Source of the DNA: Macrotis lagotis
Taxonomy: Eukaryota > Chordata > Mammalia > Peramelemorphia > Peramelidae
Direction of reading: 5' to 3'
Assembly (NCBI RefSeq): GCF_037893015.1
Contig: NC_133661.1
Coordinates: 189,999,723 to 190,063,722 of the forward strand
Length of the DNA stretch: 64,000 bases
Of the stretch, positions 1-11,289 are shown in pieces. Position 1 is the stretch's first letter, and each line of letters begins with the position of its first letter. Below the pieces are notes generated by a model. That model did no database searches and was not told the DNA's origin. It saw only the letters and a program-made list of their open reading frames with translations. The translations under genes were made by a program, and so were the position numbers.

Positions 1-220
1 GTCAAAAATCAGACATCAGAGAAAGGCAGGGTGCTTAATTGCTCCTCCTGTAATTACTATTCAAGATAATGAACTATATAAAGTTCTTCCCTGCTAAGGA
101 AGATAATTAATTTCCTCAATGTGTGTGCTCTGTTGATACCACTGGATGAGATCCAGTTCATGATTGGCTTTCCCTTGGTAGCTGTGGTTTAGAAGCCCAC
201 TGGATTTCCCAAAGGAACAA
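1..220 (-). promoter_or_regulatory. Candidate OR promoter (copy A), for a gene left of the window
   Basis: This stretch aligns with 17230-17400, the candidate OR1 promoter. The shared word GAACTATATAAAGTT sits at 71-85 and reads on the minus strand as a TATA-like element. An O/E (EBF)-like palindrome, TCCCAAAGGA (one mismatch to TCCCNNGGGA), lies at 207-216, at about the same distance from the TATA-like element as in copy B. In copies B and C the exon-1 donor lies about 75 bases further downstream on the minus strand, which here would fall at the window edge. The promoter would therefore serve a minus-strand receptor outside the window. Function is inferred from paralogy only. Confidence 0.45.
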
Positions 221-1517
221 GCCTTCACACATTTACCTGGCAATGAAACAGGGTAGGACAGAGAAAGAGAACTGTTTCTTATGCACTGAAGAAAATAATC
301 AACCAGTACTAGTTGATGTGAAACAATGCCCCAGAAGTATAAACCTTTTTGGAAGGGTAGATGTGATAGAGGAAAAAGTAATCACAGAATTGACAGATAA
401 ATAAAAGTCAGTATCATAGTGTAAGCACCATCTAACTAACAAGTAACCACCATGTAAGTAAACATCAAATTAGGAAGGCAAGGTACTTGACTTATGAGAT
501 AGGAAAACATCTCTTTTCAATATCTTTTATAAGAGAATCAAAGTCTTTGTCCATTCTGATATAGCATATAAAAACAGGAAGAGAAAATCACTGAGGAGGT
601 GTTTTATTATAGCCCAGGCTGATATTCTGTAGTTTCAAAACTAGAATGGAAAAAAGAGAGAGAGAGATGAAAAACAGATGAGAAATTACTGACTTTAGGA
701 ATCTTGTTCCTAGCTACATTTGCCAATGTGTCTCTATTTTTGCCTCTTATATGTCTCCTTGGTAATATTCTGTGTGCTAAACTGCTGAAAGCTAGCTACC
801 CTGATCTTTTGTAAAGAGTAAAAGTTTGTATGGTGATGCTTCTGTGTCACAAAGCTAGTAAGTACTTATTACAACTTCTTAGAAAACCTGGGAAGAACTT
901 TATGAACTGATACAAAATAAGAGTAGACCAGGAGAATAATCTAGACAATAACAGCAATATAGTAAAGATAATCAATTCTGAAAAACCTCATAACTCTGGT
1001 TGATACAATGACCCATCACAAAATTCAAAGGACTCATGACCTACCTCTACCTCTTGGACTCAGAGTGCAATTGTTTCTTTCCTTTTGATTTTTTTTCTAG
1101 AATAAAACTAATGCAGAAGTTAATTTTGCATGATTTTACATATTTGTAATAAACTTTGTTTTTCTTGCCTTCTCATTCAGAGATCAAGGGAAGAGAATAG
1201 AGGATTTGGAACTTTAAAAAAATAAGAAATCTCTCTGCTTTACATTAAAAAAAAAAAAAACAAGTCTTTTCTTTTTCCCTGATTATCTTTCAAGTGAATA
1301 TTCTAGAGTCATGAAATCATAACAAATCATTTTTATGAAATAAGGAATCCTTATTCCACTAACAACAAACAAATAAGTCTCCCAAATGTTTTTAGGAAAA
1401 ATTGGCTAGACATGTCTCTAACCCTGCTTCCTCGTTTTAGAATTTAGGAAAGGATAATCTTTCTCCTGAGAACTATGGAACTATTGTCTTTTTTCGAATT
1501 TGAAGTATGTAAAAGAG

Positions 1518-1610
1518 AAGAGGGAGAAAGAGAGGGAGAGGGAGAGGGAGAGGGAGGAGGAAGGAAGGAAGGAAGGGGGAGAGAGGGAAGGAGAGAGGAA
1601 GGAAGAAAGA
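1518..1610. repeat. Purine-rich (GGGAGA)n/(GGAA)n simple repeat
   Basis: The stretch is an imperfect run of GGGAGA and GGAA units. It gives a spurious Glu/Gly/Arg-rich reading frame that I do not regard as a gene. It lies inside segmental copy A and has no visible counterpart in copy B. Confidence 0.85.
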
Positions 1611-1747
1611 CAGAAAAGATAAAAACTGAGCTCTTGAGACTAGCTATTAGAAAACTCCAAGTAAATGTATAAATAGCAGATCTTAAGATTAAAAGAAAAA
1701 ATATTCCTTGTAGACTCTAAGCTCCATAACATTTGGAATCATTATCC

Positions 1748-1892
1748 TTTTTTTTTTTTAGGTTTTTGCAAGGCAATGGGGTTAAGTGGCTTGCCCAAGG
1801 CCACACAGCTAGGTAATTTTTATGTGTCTGAGGTCGCATTTGAACTCAGGTCCTCCTGACTCCAATGCTGGTGCTTATCCACTGCCCCTCTT
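1748..1892 (-). mobile_element. Marsupial tRNA-derived SINE, antisense
   Basis: In antisense, the element starts with the tail complement (GGTTTTTGCAAGGCAATGGG) and ends with the head complement near 1887. It is flanked by an 11-base target-site duplication, GAATCATTATC, at 1737-1747 and 1893-1903, which proves insertion by target-primed reverse transcription. Part of the tRNA-like head is missing. Confidence 0.9.
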
Positions 1893-2195
1893 GAATCATT
1901 ATCTCATATAAAATTTATCCCAGTGTACAGTACAATATAGTATAAACCATAGGAACTAAATAAATGGTGATTTTTGAAGGTCCTCAAATCTATTCAGATT
2001 TAACTGGAACAGTTCTATGATTGGAATGTTTGTGATTAACAGAGAAGGCCACTTTAAATATTCTTTACACTTGAAGTAACTCTTGAAATGACCCTTTTTA
2101 TCTGAGATCTGTAAATTGAGGAAACATAGGAGATGTCATCAATTTGACTAAAGGAACAAAGTATAAAGTTCTTATTCCAGAGAATTGGAGTTTGT

Positions 2196-2265
2196 CTTTC
2201 CTCTCTTTCTCTCTGTCTCTGTCTCTGTCTTTCTCTCTGTTTCTCTCTGTCTATCACTATGTCTA

Positions 2266-2308
<43 letters not shown>

Positions 2309-2370
2309 GTCTCTGTCTTTCTGTCCTTTCTGTCTCTCTGTTTCTTTCTCCCTCTCCCCTCTCTCTCATT
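2196..2370. repeat. Polypyrimidine tract with (TC)n microsatellite
   Basis: This is a C/T-only tract with a pure (CT)n core at about 2266-2306, bordered by TCTG- and TTTC-type units. Ser/Leu-rich and Arg/Glu-rich reading frames on both strands are by-products of the repeat. Confidence 0.9.
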
Positions 2371-3384
2371 TTTCTCATCTCACTTGTCCTTCTCTTCCTT
2401 CTCTCAATCAAAGATTGGGGGAGGGGATGCACTATAGGATTGGGACAATATGGACTAATTTGAAGGCTTTAGGGAACAATCAGAAGACTAGGAGAAAATG
2501 AAGATTAGTGAAAGAATGGGAATAAGGTGGGGAATCTGATAGAGAAGATAAGGAATAGAATCACTTATTTATTTAGGAGCATTTGTCTTGGTAAAGTAAT
2601 TAGAGAAACAAGTGAAAGAAGAAAATCAATGTGGAAGACTTCTAAGTAACATGAATTAAAGCAAAAATAAGGGGAAACTTTCTCCGAATGTCCTATTTTT
2701 TTCTGAGAAATGTGAATCAAGTTTTTCAATTGAACCATTAAGAAAGGGTGATATTTGAGGATGGATAAAAAGGTATTTTTTTTTGTCTTTCTTTTCCCCT
2801 TTGCTTGACAGGATCCATTAGACAAGATTCAATTATTCCCACAATTTTTTATCAGATAATAAATCCTAATTCCAGTAACTGGGGTCTTTGTATTTATTGA
2901 CTATATTTACTTTGCTGTTTCACTGAATAAGTAAAATTATTTAGAAAATGTTGTCTCTTTATCCTACTGTTCATTCTACCTATAAGAAACTAATATTTTT
3001 TCATTTATTTATATCTATATTTTTACAAATAGCTTGCTGTGGTATTTACATAGTTCTTGCACATATCATGGAGAGTAAAATCTAAAATATTTTACATCCT
3101 ATAGTAATTTTAATGAGGATTTCTCTTCCCAGCTCTTCATGCTGGTTTGCAAATAATAGGTTCTTAATAAAAAAAAAATTGAATTAGACATGAAATAGGA
3201 ATCTGGAAGATCAATGATAAATAAGACATCATATAAAAGCTAAGTGGTCAGAACGGTCAAGTGATATAATTTTGCTGTGTTTCAAAGTAGAAATGTAGGA
3301 AATAGAATTAGAATACTTTTTGAATAACTAAATAAAAAGATAAAATTGCAAAAATTAGATAGCTTATTCCCATCTGCACCAAAT

Positions 3385-3811
3385 TCTTTTTTTAAAAAAA
3401 ATAAATTTATTTATTTTTCCAAGTACAATCAAAGATAGTTTTAAACATTCATTTATGGTAAAGTTTTAAGTTCCCCTCTTTCTCACTCTCCCTTCCCTCC
3501 CCTCTCCTTTTGATAGTAAGTAATCTAATATAGGTTTTACATACATAACTATGTTAAATGTATCTCCATATTAATCATTTAATGAAGAAGAATCAGAACA
3601 AAAGGGAAAATATGAGAGAAAAATATAAAGTATAAAATAAATGTTAAAAATTGGAAAATAGTATGCTTTGATCTGCATTCAGAGTCCATAGCTCCTTCTC
3701 TGGATGTGTATGGTATTTTCAATTTAGAATTGTCTTATCATTGTATTGCTGAGAAGAGCAAGTCCTTTATAGTTGATCATCATACAGTGTTGCTGACTAA
3801 GTTCTTTTAAG
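3385..3811 (-). mobile_element. Old L1 3' fragment, antisense
   Basis: The fragment resembles the complement of the marsupial L1 3' untranslated region, including the tract TTGTATTGCTGAGAAGAGC near 3741. It interrupts the A/B segmental homology: sequence before it matches copy B up to about 27225, and sequence after it (GGGTTAATAATTA at 3812) resumes at about 27241. It was therefore inserted into copy A after the duplication. Confidence 0.6.
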
Positions 3812-3939
3812 GGTTAATAATTAAATTTCAGTGAAGTCACTTCCTTTCATACTTTTGCTGTCTTGTGCCCAGACCTATACTCTGGTGGAAGGTAGGGACA
3901 TGGACAAAAGCAGAAAGAGTTTTACCTTTAGGAATAAAC

Positions 3940-5290
3940 AGTAACACCCTATTGCCTCTGGGAAAGAGTTCAAATGCCTCTTTTTGGCATTTAAAGCTTT
4001 TCACAGAAGCCTGACTCCATGTTATATTTTGTTTCCTTTTGTGCCCTTGGTAGTTCTTTTCATTTCTTATTGTTGACTAATTTTCTATTTTTTGTACAAT
4101 GCTTTATGACTCCATTTGGGTTTTTGTTTTATAAAGATTCCAGAGAGCTTTGCCATTTCCTTCTCTAGCTCTTTTTTACAGATGAAGAAACTGAAGCTAA
4201 AAGAATTAAGTGATTTTTGAACTCAAGAAGATAAGGTTTCTTGACTTCAGACCCCAGTACTATATCCACTGTGCCACTGAGCTGACCATAGTCCTTTCAC
4301 ATACTGATCTATTTTTCATTCCTCACAGGTGATCCTCTTAAGTCTCATCATTTTGCCTTTACACTGGCAAGTCACTATGCCCTCTTCACCTTGTTTCAGG
4401 TCTGCTTGTGATTTTTTGGATTCCAACACATGCCTCAGCTTCCATTAACACCTAGACTGTCCTTACCCCAGACTAGTCCTCTGCCATGGCAGCCCCACCC
4501 TTCCAGTGATGAGTATCTCCCCAGCCTTACATGAGCTGGAAGGGCTCCAATTGACCCACTTTCATTTCTCTCTTGTCTCTGCTCTTATCTTCTGCTCTTC
4601 CTCATCATTACTGTCTTAGGATCTTCCTCCCTGCAATTTCCAGATATCCTTTTGGTCTCCCCAAAAAGATATAGAACTGCAACCATCTTCTCACAAAAGA
4701 ATGCAATCTTCTTAGGGGAATAGACTGTCTTTATTTTTGCTTCTATTTGTATCCATAGGATTTAATACCATTTCTAGTACACAGCTAGTGCTTAATAAAT
4801 GTTCATTGACTTGCCTTAAAATCCTGGCCTCTTTAAAGACAGCTCAAACATCACATTCTAAAAGTAGTTTTGCCCCAACCTCCTATTTTATCCTTTCTAC
4901 TCTATTCTTAATTATCTTCCATGCTAGTGTTTCTCTAGTTTTTTCTTAATTAACAAGAACTGTTTTTATATTTTTTCCCAACCCTTAGCACAGTGTTCAA
5001 CATATATTAAGTAGAAAGTAAATACTTCTCTTTTTCATATTCCTCCCATAGGAAGATTAGACTTCTTGAACCATCCTGGGCTCTTTTCAGTGGGTTTTTA
5101 CCTTATCTTGCCAGGATCCATCCTTCTATATCACTTCTCAGCTATCATTTTCTTCTAGGTGTACACTATCTCCCCTTTATGTATTGTCTTCCCCATTAGA
5201 ATGGGAGCTCCTTAAGGTCTTTCTGCTATGTGAAGCATCAATGTTAAGCATAGAATGTGACAATAAATGCTTAATAAATGTTTTATCATT
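3940..5290 (+). mobile_element. Fragmented L2-like LINE 3' region
   Basis: Several phrases match the L2 3' end: GGCATTTAAAGCTTTTCACA near 3990, the phrase AAAGACAGCTCAAACATCACA near 4837, and CTTAATAAATGTTCATTGAC near 4790. A second terminal TTAATAAATGTTTTATCATT lies near 5270. The same fragments occur in copy B (28890-29720 and 31140-31290), so they predate the duplication. There is no usable reading frame. The span is interrupted by the SINE at 4086-4290. Confidence 0.5.
4086..4290 (-). mobile_element. Degenerate SINE (MIR-like core, RTE-like tail), antisense
   Basis: The right part has the MIR-type phrase ACAGATGAAGAAACTGAAGC and a head complement ending near GTGCCACTGAGCTGACC. The left part has TTTGCCATTTCCTTCTCTAG, shared with 26875-26895 and 44310-44330. 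This places it with an older marsupial SINE family distinct from the abundant one. I cannot give the exact family name. Confidence 0.5.
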
Positions 5291-5860
5291 CAACATTAAT
5301 TCCTTTTTGATTGACTGATTGATTAATTGGGAGCAGGATCACTGAATCCATGAATTAAATAGATTTGCAGTAATGCTTCTGCTTTCACATTACTGGTGTG
5401 TAATACCCTCATAGTAATATATTCTTGACTTAGAGATGAATTTATGAGTCATACAATTAAAGATGCAAAAATTGAGAGGCTCCAGAAGGAGGTAGAATAC
5501 AAACTATTGATATAAATGAATTATCTATATCAAACACTGTACTACTGATGAAAAAAAGCATCATCACCAAGAAAAGGCCATAAATGCATCAGGTACCTTT
5601 TCAATAGTCAGAATGAAGCATAGGGACATTGGTGGTTATGTCACAGGGCCCTCAGGTATCTGATGGTACACATGACAGATGGAGCTGAGCTCTTGATCAA
5701 AAGTACATACTCTGGTGATGAACAGAAGAAAAAAAGAATCAGACATTTGTCAGAGTGATCAATGGTATCACACTCATTTAAAAAAAAATTCCAACTAGTA
5801 CTTTCTTTATAAGTACCATTCCACAGTCTTGCTGACAGTTCCATGACTAAGGCAATAATC

Positions 5861-6036
5861 AGGGGCAGCCAGGTGGCACAGTGGATAGAATACTAGTCCT
5901 GATGTCAGGAGGACCCAAGTTCAAATCCAGCTTCAGACACTTAATAATTGCCTAGCTATGTGACCTTGGGCAAGTCACTTAACCCCATTGCCTTAAATAA
6001 AAAATGTTTAAAAAGAAGGCAGTACCCTAAAAAAAA
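5861..6036 (+). mobile_element. Marsupial tRNA-derived SINE
   Basis: A full head (GGGGCAGCCAGGTGGCACAG), body and A-rich tail are present. It is flanked by AAGGCAATAATC (5849-5860) and AAGGCAGTAATC (6037-6048), a 12-base target-site duplication with one later change. It lies in the 3' flank of OR1 and is absent from the corresponding place in copy B. Confidence 0.9.
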
Positions 6037-6128
6037 AAGGCAGTAATCTGAGCCTACCTGCTTCAGCATTGGAATAATGATCTGACTCTAAAAAATAATC
6101 AGAAATCCAAATACACTTAAACTTCCAA

Positions 6129-6134
6129 TTTATT
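6129..6134 (-). terminator. Candidate poly(A) signal of OR1
   Basis: AATAAA on the minus strand, 82 bases 3' of the OR1 stop codon. It is the nearest canonical hexamer downstream. Chance occurrence is possible in such AT-rich DNA. Confidence 0.35.
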
Positions 6135-6215
6135 GTGATCTTCCATCTTCCATTTTAGTCCCATGCCGATTAAAATGATCATAAAGTATCTTTTGATCTT
6201 CTACAGTAAAATCCA

Positions 6216-7154
6216 TCAGTGAATTTCCTTAGTTCTCACAATCTTCTTCATCAGTCTTTTCATGGCTAATTTCATATCTTTGTTTCTTAATGTATATATG
6301 GCAGGATTGAAGAGTGGAGTGACAAGAAAGACTAGAATAAGCAAAAATTTATCCAGTGACAGAGTGGGAACTTTCCACACATAGACAAAGAAGCAGGGGA
6401 CAAAGAATAAGAACACCACAGTGATATGAGCTGAGAGTGTGGAGAAAGCCTTGGACAAACCAGCTGAAGAGTGATGTCTGACAGTAACCAAAATGAAAAT
6501 ATAGGAGATGATTAAAAGAAAGAAAGTGCCCATGGAGATAAGCCCACTGTTAGCAGTGACCACATACTCCAACCAGGAAGTATCTGTGCAGGCAAGTACA
6601 GCAACCTTGGGGATGTCACAATAAAAACTGTCAACCTTATTAGGGCCACAGAAGGGCAAATTTACAACAAAAACAAATTGAGACACAGCATGAATCACCC
6701 CAATCACCCAGGCAGTAGCTACAAAACAAATGCATGTTTTGTGGTTCATAATAGTCAGGTAATGAAGAGGTTTACAGATGGCTGTGTATCTGTCATAGGC
6801 CATGGCAATGAGTAGGACCATCTCAGTTCCTCCCATGACATGGATAAAGAATATCTGTATCATGCACCCTGGAAAGGAGATGACTTTGTGTTCATTAAAA
6901 ATGTCAGTGATCATTCTTGGAACTGTAGTAGAAGATAGACCAAGGTCAATGAGGGAGAGATTGGCTAACAGAAAGTACATAGGGGAATGTAAATGAGAAT
7001 CAAAAATTACAGTAAAAACAATGAAGAAATTTCCCAGCATAATTCCCATATAAAATGAAAAGAAAAAGAAAAAAAGAAGAATCTTCACCTCCCAAGAAGC
7101 AGAAAGTCCCAGTAATACAAACTCAGATACCACAGAATTGTTTGTTCCATCCAT
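6216..7154 (-). CDS. Olfactory receptor, family 4 (OR4F-like), intact; OR1
   Basis: This encodes an odorant-binding class II GPCR of olfactory neuron cilia that would couple to Golf. The frame is 312 residues with seven hydrophobic segments. OR hallmarks in order are: glycosylation site NNS at 5-7, GN at 41-42 (TM1), [10 protein letters not shown] at 58-67, Cys97, [10 protein letters not shown] at 118-127, SFYCD at 176-180 (disulphide and ECL2 cysteines), SY at 217-218, KAFSTLSAH at 235-243, and [12 protein letters not shown] at 280-291. Thr124 replaces the usual Val or Ile after DRY. An in-frame Met 25 codons upstream would cross a splice acceptor at 7188-7189 (TCTGTTTTCAG), so I start at 7154, where TGAGTCAATGGAT is shared with OR2. 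It has no indel relative to OR2 and no internal stop. Its closest relative in the window is OR2. The exact orthologue is unknown. Confidence 0.96.
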   Translation of the reverse strand: MDGTNNSVVSEFVLLGLSASWEVKILLFFFFFSFYMGIMLGNFFIVFTVIFDSHLHSPMYFLLANLSLIDLGLSSTTVPRMITDIFNEHKVISFPGCMIQIFFIHVMGGTEMVLLIAMAYDRYTAICKPLHYLTIMNHKTCICFVATAWVIGVIHAVSQFVFVVNLPFCGPNKVDSFYCDIPKVAVLACTDTSWLEYVVTANSGLISMGTFFLLIISYIFILVTVRHHSSAGLSKAFSTLSAHITVVFLFFVPCFFVYVWKVPTLSLDKFLLILVFLVTPLFNPAIYTLRNKDMKLAMKRLMKKIVRTKEIH

Positions 7155-7187
7155 TGACTCAGGTGATATCACAGAAAATGAAATAAC
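7155..7187 (-). other. 5' UTR start of the OR1 coding exon and splice acceptor
   Basis: On the minus strand GCTCTGTTTTCAG ends at 7188, a pyrimidine-rich acceptor 33 bases before the start codon. OR2 (CCCTTTAG ending at 42540, 33 bases before ATG) and OR3 (TTTCTAAAG ending at 63727, 29 bases before ATG) have the same arrangement, and all three exons begin with GT. The acceptor implies at least one non-coding upstream exon, as is usual for OR genes. Confidence 0.7.
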
Positions 7188-7508
7188 CTGAAAACAGAGC
7201 ACAAGGAAATATAAGAAGCATGGGGGCAAAAAATATAAATGCTATTTGCCTCAAAAGTATCTTTTTTCTTTTTAATATATTTATTTTATTTTTGTACAAA
7301 TGATGCTTTTTATAATTACTAAAATTTTCTTTTTGAAGAGCAAACATAATACCCCCTCCCTCCAAAAACTATAGACCCTCATGAGCAAAAAAAATAGGAA
7401 AGAGGAAAAAATTAAAATTAAAAAAATAATAGTAATAGAGCACCCATTGCCCTACAAAAACAAAAAAAAGCAAAACAAAATAAAATAAAATATAATAATA
7501 ATAATAGG

Positions 7509-7660
7509 AGTGGCCAGGTGGCTCAGTGGACAGAGCACCGGCCCTGGAGCCAGGAGTACCCAGGTTCAAATCTGGCCTCAGACACCCAACAGTTATCCAG
7601 CTGTGTGGCCCTGGGCAAGTCACCTAACCCCATCTGCCCCACAACCCCCCACACAAAAAA
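7509..7660 (+). mobile_element. SINE-like segment built into the HAL1-like element
   Basis: The segment matches the abundant marsupial SINE (GGCCAGGTGGCTCAGTGGAC head, CTGTGTGGCCCTGGGCAAGT body). The HAL1-like part of the 46 kb chimera holds the same segment at the homologous place and in the same relative orientation (antisense there, 48880-49000). It was therefore part of the ancestral element and not a private insertion. Confidence 0.7.
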
Positions 7661-9029
7661 TAATAATAATAATAATAAATGTATTTTAGTCTGTGTTCCA
7701 ACACCATTAGCTCTGTCGTGGGTGGATCACATTCTTTAGGATAAGTCTATCACAAAAGCTACTTCCATATTTTTCCAATGTTGCCATTGCTGATTGCAAC
7801 TCCTTCCATTCATACTTCCCCACTACCATACACTATATTTTCTCTCTCTTTTCACACTGTCCCTCTTCTTAAATTTGCTGTAGGGTAGGTAAGTGGTACA
7901 GCAGACTGATCACTGGTCAAGAGGCCCCAAGCCCACATACCACCCCTAAGGCCCAGCAATGATCCAGCCCTGTGGTACTGGACAGACCAAGAAGTAAAAA
8001 AGAAACTGTGCTATATCTGACCATTCTCCCCCATGGTTCACCTTCTCCTCCATTACTCACATCCCCCCTTCCTCTGTCCCCCTTCTCTCCTTCTTACTGT
8101 AGATGTCTATACCCCATTGAGTATATATGCTGTGTTCTCTCCCAGCCAACTCTGATGAGAACTAAGGTTCCCTCATTCCCCCTCACCTTCCCTCCTTCCA
8201 TATCATTGCAATAACTCATTGTAATTAAAAAAAATCTTATTATATGAAATATCTTGTCCTATTCCACATCTCTTTTCTCTTACTCCAATTACCTTTTCCT
8301 TTTAGCCATTGACTCCATTTTTATAATATATCTTCAAATTCAGCTCTCTCCTGTGCTTCATCTATAAAAACTCCTTCTACCTGCTCTATTAAATGAGAAG
8401 TTGCTTATGAATATTATCAGTATCATTTTTCTATGCAGAAATACTAGTAGTTCATCATCATTAAATCCCTCATATTTTACCCTTCTCCAACTATGCTTCA
8501 CCTGACTCCTGTTTTTGAAGATCAACCTTTTTGTTCAGCTCTGGCCATTTTTAAAGGAACATTTGAAATTCTCCTGATTCATTGAAAGTCCATCTTTTTC
8601 CCTGGAAGAGGACATTCAGTTTTGCTGGGTAGTTGATTCTCAGTTGCATTCTGAGATCTTTTGAAATCCAGGATATTATATTCCAAGCCCTACAAGCCTT
8701 TAATGTAGTTGCTGCTAAGTCCTGTGTGATCCTGACTGCAGCTCCACGATATTTGAATTGTGTCCTTCTGGCTGCTTGTAATATTTTCTTTTTGACTTGG
8801 GAGTTCTAGAACTTGGCTATAATATTCCTGGGGGTTGGTTTTTTGGGATCTCTTTCCAGGGGAGATCAGTAGATTCTCTCAATTTCTATTTTGCTCTCTG
8901 CTTCTAGGATATCGGGGCAATTTTCCTACAGAAATTCTTTTTAAAATGATGTCAAGGCTCTTTTCCCAATCATAACTTTCAGGTAGCCCAATAATTTTTA
9001 AGTTATATTTCCTGAATCTGTTTTCCAGA

Positions 9030-9470
9030 TCAGGTGTTTTTTGAATAAGATGTTTCACATTTATCTTCTAATTTTTCATTCTTTTGGTTTTGTAGTATTG
9101 TGTCTTGCCTTCTCATAAAACCAGCAGCTTCCTTCACCTCCATTCTAGATCTGAAGGATTTGTTTTCCTCAGAGAGCTTTCTTATCTCTTTTTCCATCTC
9201 ATCAATTCTGCTTTTTAAAGCATTCTTCTCCTCAATAACTTTTTGAACTGTTTTATCCATTTGACCTATGCTGGTTTTTAACATGTTATTTTCTTCAGCA
9301 TTCTTTTGGATCTTTTTGACTAAGCTGCTGACTTCTTTTTCATGTTTTTTCCTGCATCTCTCTCATTTCTTTTCCAAATTTTTCTTCTATCTCCCTCATT
9401 TGATTTTCAAAATCTTTTTTGGTCTCTGTCATAGCCTGAACCCAATTTCCATTTTTCTTGGAGTCTTTAG
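9030..9470 (-). pseudogene. ORF1 remnant of the HAL1-like element
   Basis: An open stretch of 84 codons at 9030-9284 encodes a heptad-rich, Lys/Glu-rich coiled coil of the L1 ORF1 type. More coiled-coil coding sequence continues to about 9470 in other frames. The RNA-recognition and C-terminal domains of ORF1 are absent or eroded; compare 47450-48034, where the C-terminal part is readable. The piece is not functional. Confidence 0.75.
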
Positions 9471-10639
9471 ATGCAGAAGCTTGTATTTCCTCATCTTCAG
9501 ATTGAGCATTTTGATCCTCCTGTGCATCATAGACAATGTATTTCTCAATGCTGTTCCTCTTTTTCCCTCTGTTTACTCATTTCCCCAGCCTGTGTCTGGT
9601 TTTGGTGTGCTTCCTGACCTTTTGAGTATTTTTTGGACGACCCCCCCCCCCCAAGGATCTCAATGTATGAAGCTCTGTCTTCCTTCTTGGTCTATGAATG
9701 ACCATAAGTGCATCCCTCTGCTATGGGGCTGAGGTGGGGGTGGGGAGGCCCTGCTGTTCTATGGTGGACCTAGACTTTGTTCAGGATCTAATTGTGGTCA
9801 AAGCCCCAGAGTCCTGTCCCAAGTACAGAGGACAGACCTTGGAAGTCTCTCTCCACTCCCTAGGCTGAGCACTCAAGGCTCAGTTGCCTGAGGGCTCCTG
9901 CTTACCAGCTTCAATTTCCTGAATCTGGGCTACTGTGGCCATGCTGCTTGCTGAGTGCTCTGAGGGCTGGGCTTCATGCACTCACTCTGGAGAGTTGTGC
10001 CTGGTGCTACCCAGGGTGTAGGTCAGGAAACTGCCCTGGCTGCCGGGAGCCTTGGCTCCCAGGTGCCCTGGGGCTGCATCCAGGAGGCTGAAGTTCCTTC
10101 ACTCTGGTGGGCCTCCACTCAAACCCCTTGGAATGGAGCCTTTCCACTATTTTCCAGATTACGTTGGGCTGGAGATTTGCCTCACTGGATCCCTTTGTGG
10201 GTTCTGCCTCTCAAAAATTTAGTTAGAGTCCTTAATTTATAAGTTTTGAAATATTAGAGTGAGAAAGAGCACCTAAGAGAGGATCTTCTCCTGTAACCAT
10301 CTTGGCTCCACCTCCAAAAGTATCTTTAAGAATGACCCTGTTTTAAAGTGTTGGTGATGCAAAAGGTTAGAAGGGGCACAAGTAAACATTTGAGAAGCAA
10401 TGGTCATATGCTCAAAGTATCATAAATTTAAAACCTAAAGGGATACTTTCCATATAAACCCTCCAGCCAAATCTCTCTGCCTATTTTATTGCCAAGAACA
10501 ATTTTTACATAAAAAATAAATATTTATTTTAAAAACTTAAAATAGACTTCTGTTGTAGTTTAAAATGTAGAATTTTTCTTATTTCATAAGAAAGGCAATG
10601 GGAAGGATTTTGCCCATGGCCCACAGTTTGCCAACCTCT

Positions 10640-10795
10640 TATTTAGCCTACCCACCCAATTTTATAAAACTGAAGTTCCTTGAGGTTCAGTGATTTGCTC
10701 AAGGTCACATCTGTAATAAACACCAGAAACAAGATTTAAATCCAGGTCATTCTAACTCCAACTCCAGCATTCTATCCACCATGCCAAATTGCTTC
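10640..10795 (-). mobile_element. MIR element, antisense
   Basis: The antisense MIR core phrase CAAGGTCACATCTGTAATAA is followed by a Cys/His-box-like ATTTAAATCCAGGTC and a head complement near GTTCTATCCACCATGCC. The copy is old and has no visible duplications. Confidence 0.6.
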
Positions 10796-11289
10796 TACTG
10801 TCAAGGAAATTGAAGAGATGACCAAAAAAGAAAAAAAAAACCACCATTGATGATAATTAAGAATACAGCAGAAAGAACCAAAAAATAGGAGGCAGAGTTT
10901 CAAACTCTCTCAGAATTGTAGTATGAGAGGTATATTTATATGGAACAAAATGGAATCTAATACAAAAATATCAAGAGGTGTGGGTTCTTCAAGTGAAACT
11001 ATAGACAAAAGTTATCAATTATCTCCTGGCTGCCCAACCTAATTTTTTTTTCCTCAATCTTTATCATCTTTGAACCCTCAATACCTTTGGTGCTGTTCTC
11101 CTATATACTCTCAGTTTTGCAACTCTGTTCTTTCCTCATTCTTCTGTTACCGGCATTGTTCTCCTTTATTGGATCTTCAACTAGATCGTGCCCTCTAATC
11201 ATGAGTGTCCTCTCTTCTCCTCCAAGTTTGTACTTTCTTTGTGACCACTTGATGATCTCATTAACTTAATGAGTTCAATTTTAATCTCT

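Larger units (their letters stand above)
1..6100. repeat. Segmental duplication copy A (OR array unit)
   Basis: Copy A aligns collinearly with 17170-31890 as a long series of diverged matches. Examples are 71-83 with 17248-17260, 2011-2030 with 19911-19930, about 2505-2880 with 26030-26395, 3178-3290 with 27026-27140, and 5340-5845 with 31315-31815. The copies differ by many substitutions and small indels and by private transposon insertions. The unit runs from an OR promoter to just 3' of the next OR coding exon, as expected for an old tandem duplication of OR gene units on the minus strand. It contains no coding gene of its own. The stretch 420-1740 holds no recognised element apart from this homology. 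Confidence 0.8.
7266..10313 (-). mobile_element. Half-L1 (HAL1)-like retrotransposon with target-site duplication
   Basis: The element is complete-looking but contains no ORF2. On the minus strand it begins at 10313 with the L1 5' UTR start (GGAGCCAAGATGG), followed by a GC-rich 5' UTR and an ORF1 coiled-coil region (9030-9460). It then passes directly into a non-L1 3' half with two SINE-like segments (about 7884-7995 and 7509-7655) and an A-rich end. It is flanked by AAAAGTATCTTT at 7254-7265 and again ending at 10327. The same 5' and 3' modules recur at 46180-49065. Half-L1 elements that keep ORF1 and lose ORF2 are known in mammals. It lies in the OR1 intron, antisense to it only in reading frames, since both run on the minus strand. 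Confidence 0.75.

Noticed and set aside
7155-7229. Upstream in-frame Met extending OR1 to 337 residues
   Set aside because: The extension crosses a strong splice acceptor at 7188, encodes an untypical hydrophobic leader, and the 7154 start gives exactly the same length and context as OR2.
9268-9732. 154-codon plus-strand frame rich in Phe/Leu
   Set aside because: It is antisense of the ORF1 coiled coil of the HAL1-like element. A similar antisense frame occurs at 46813-47154.
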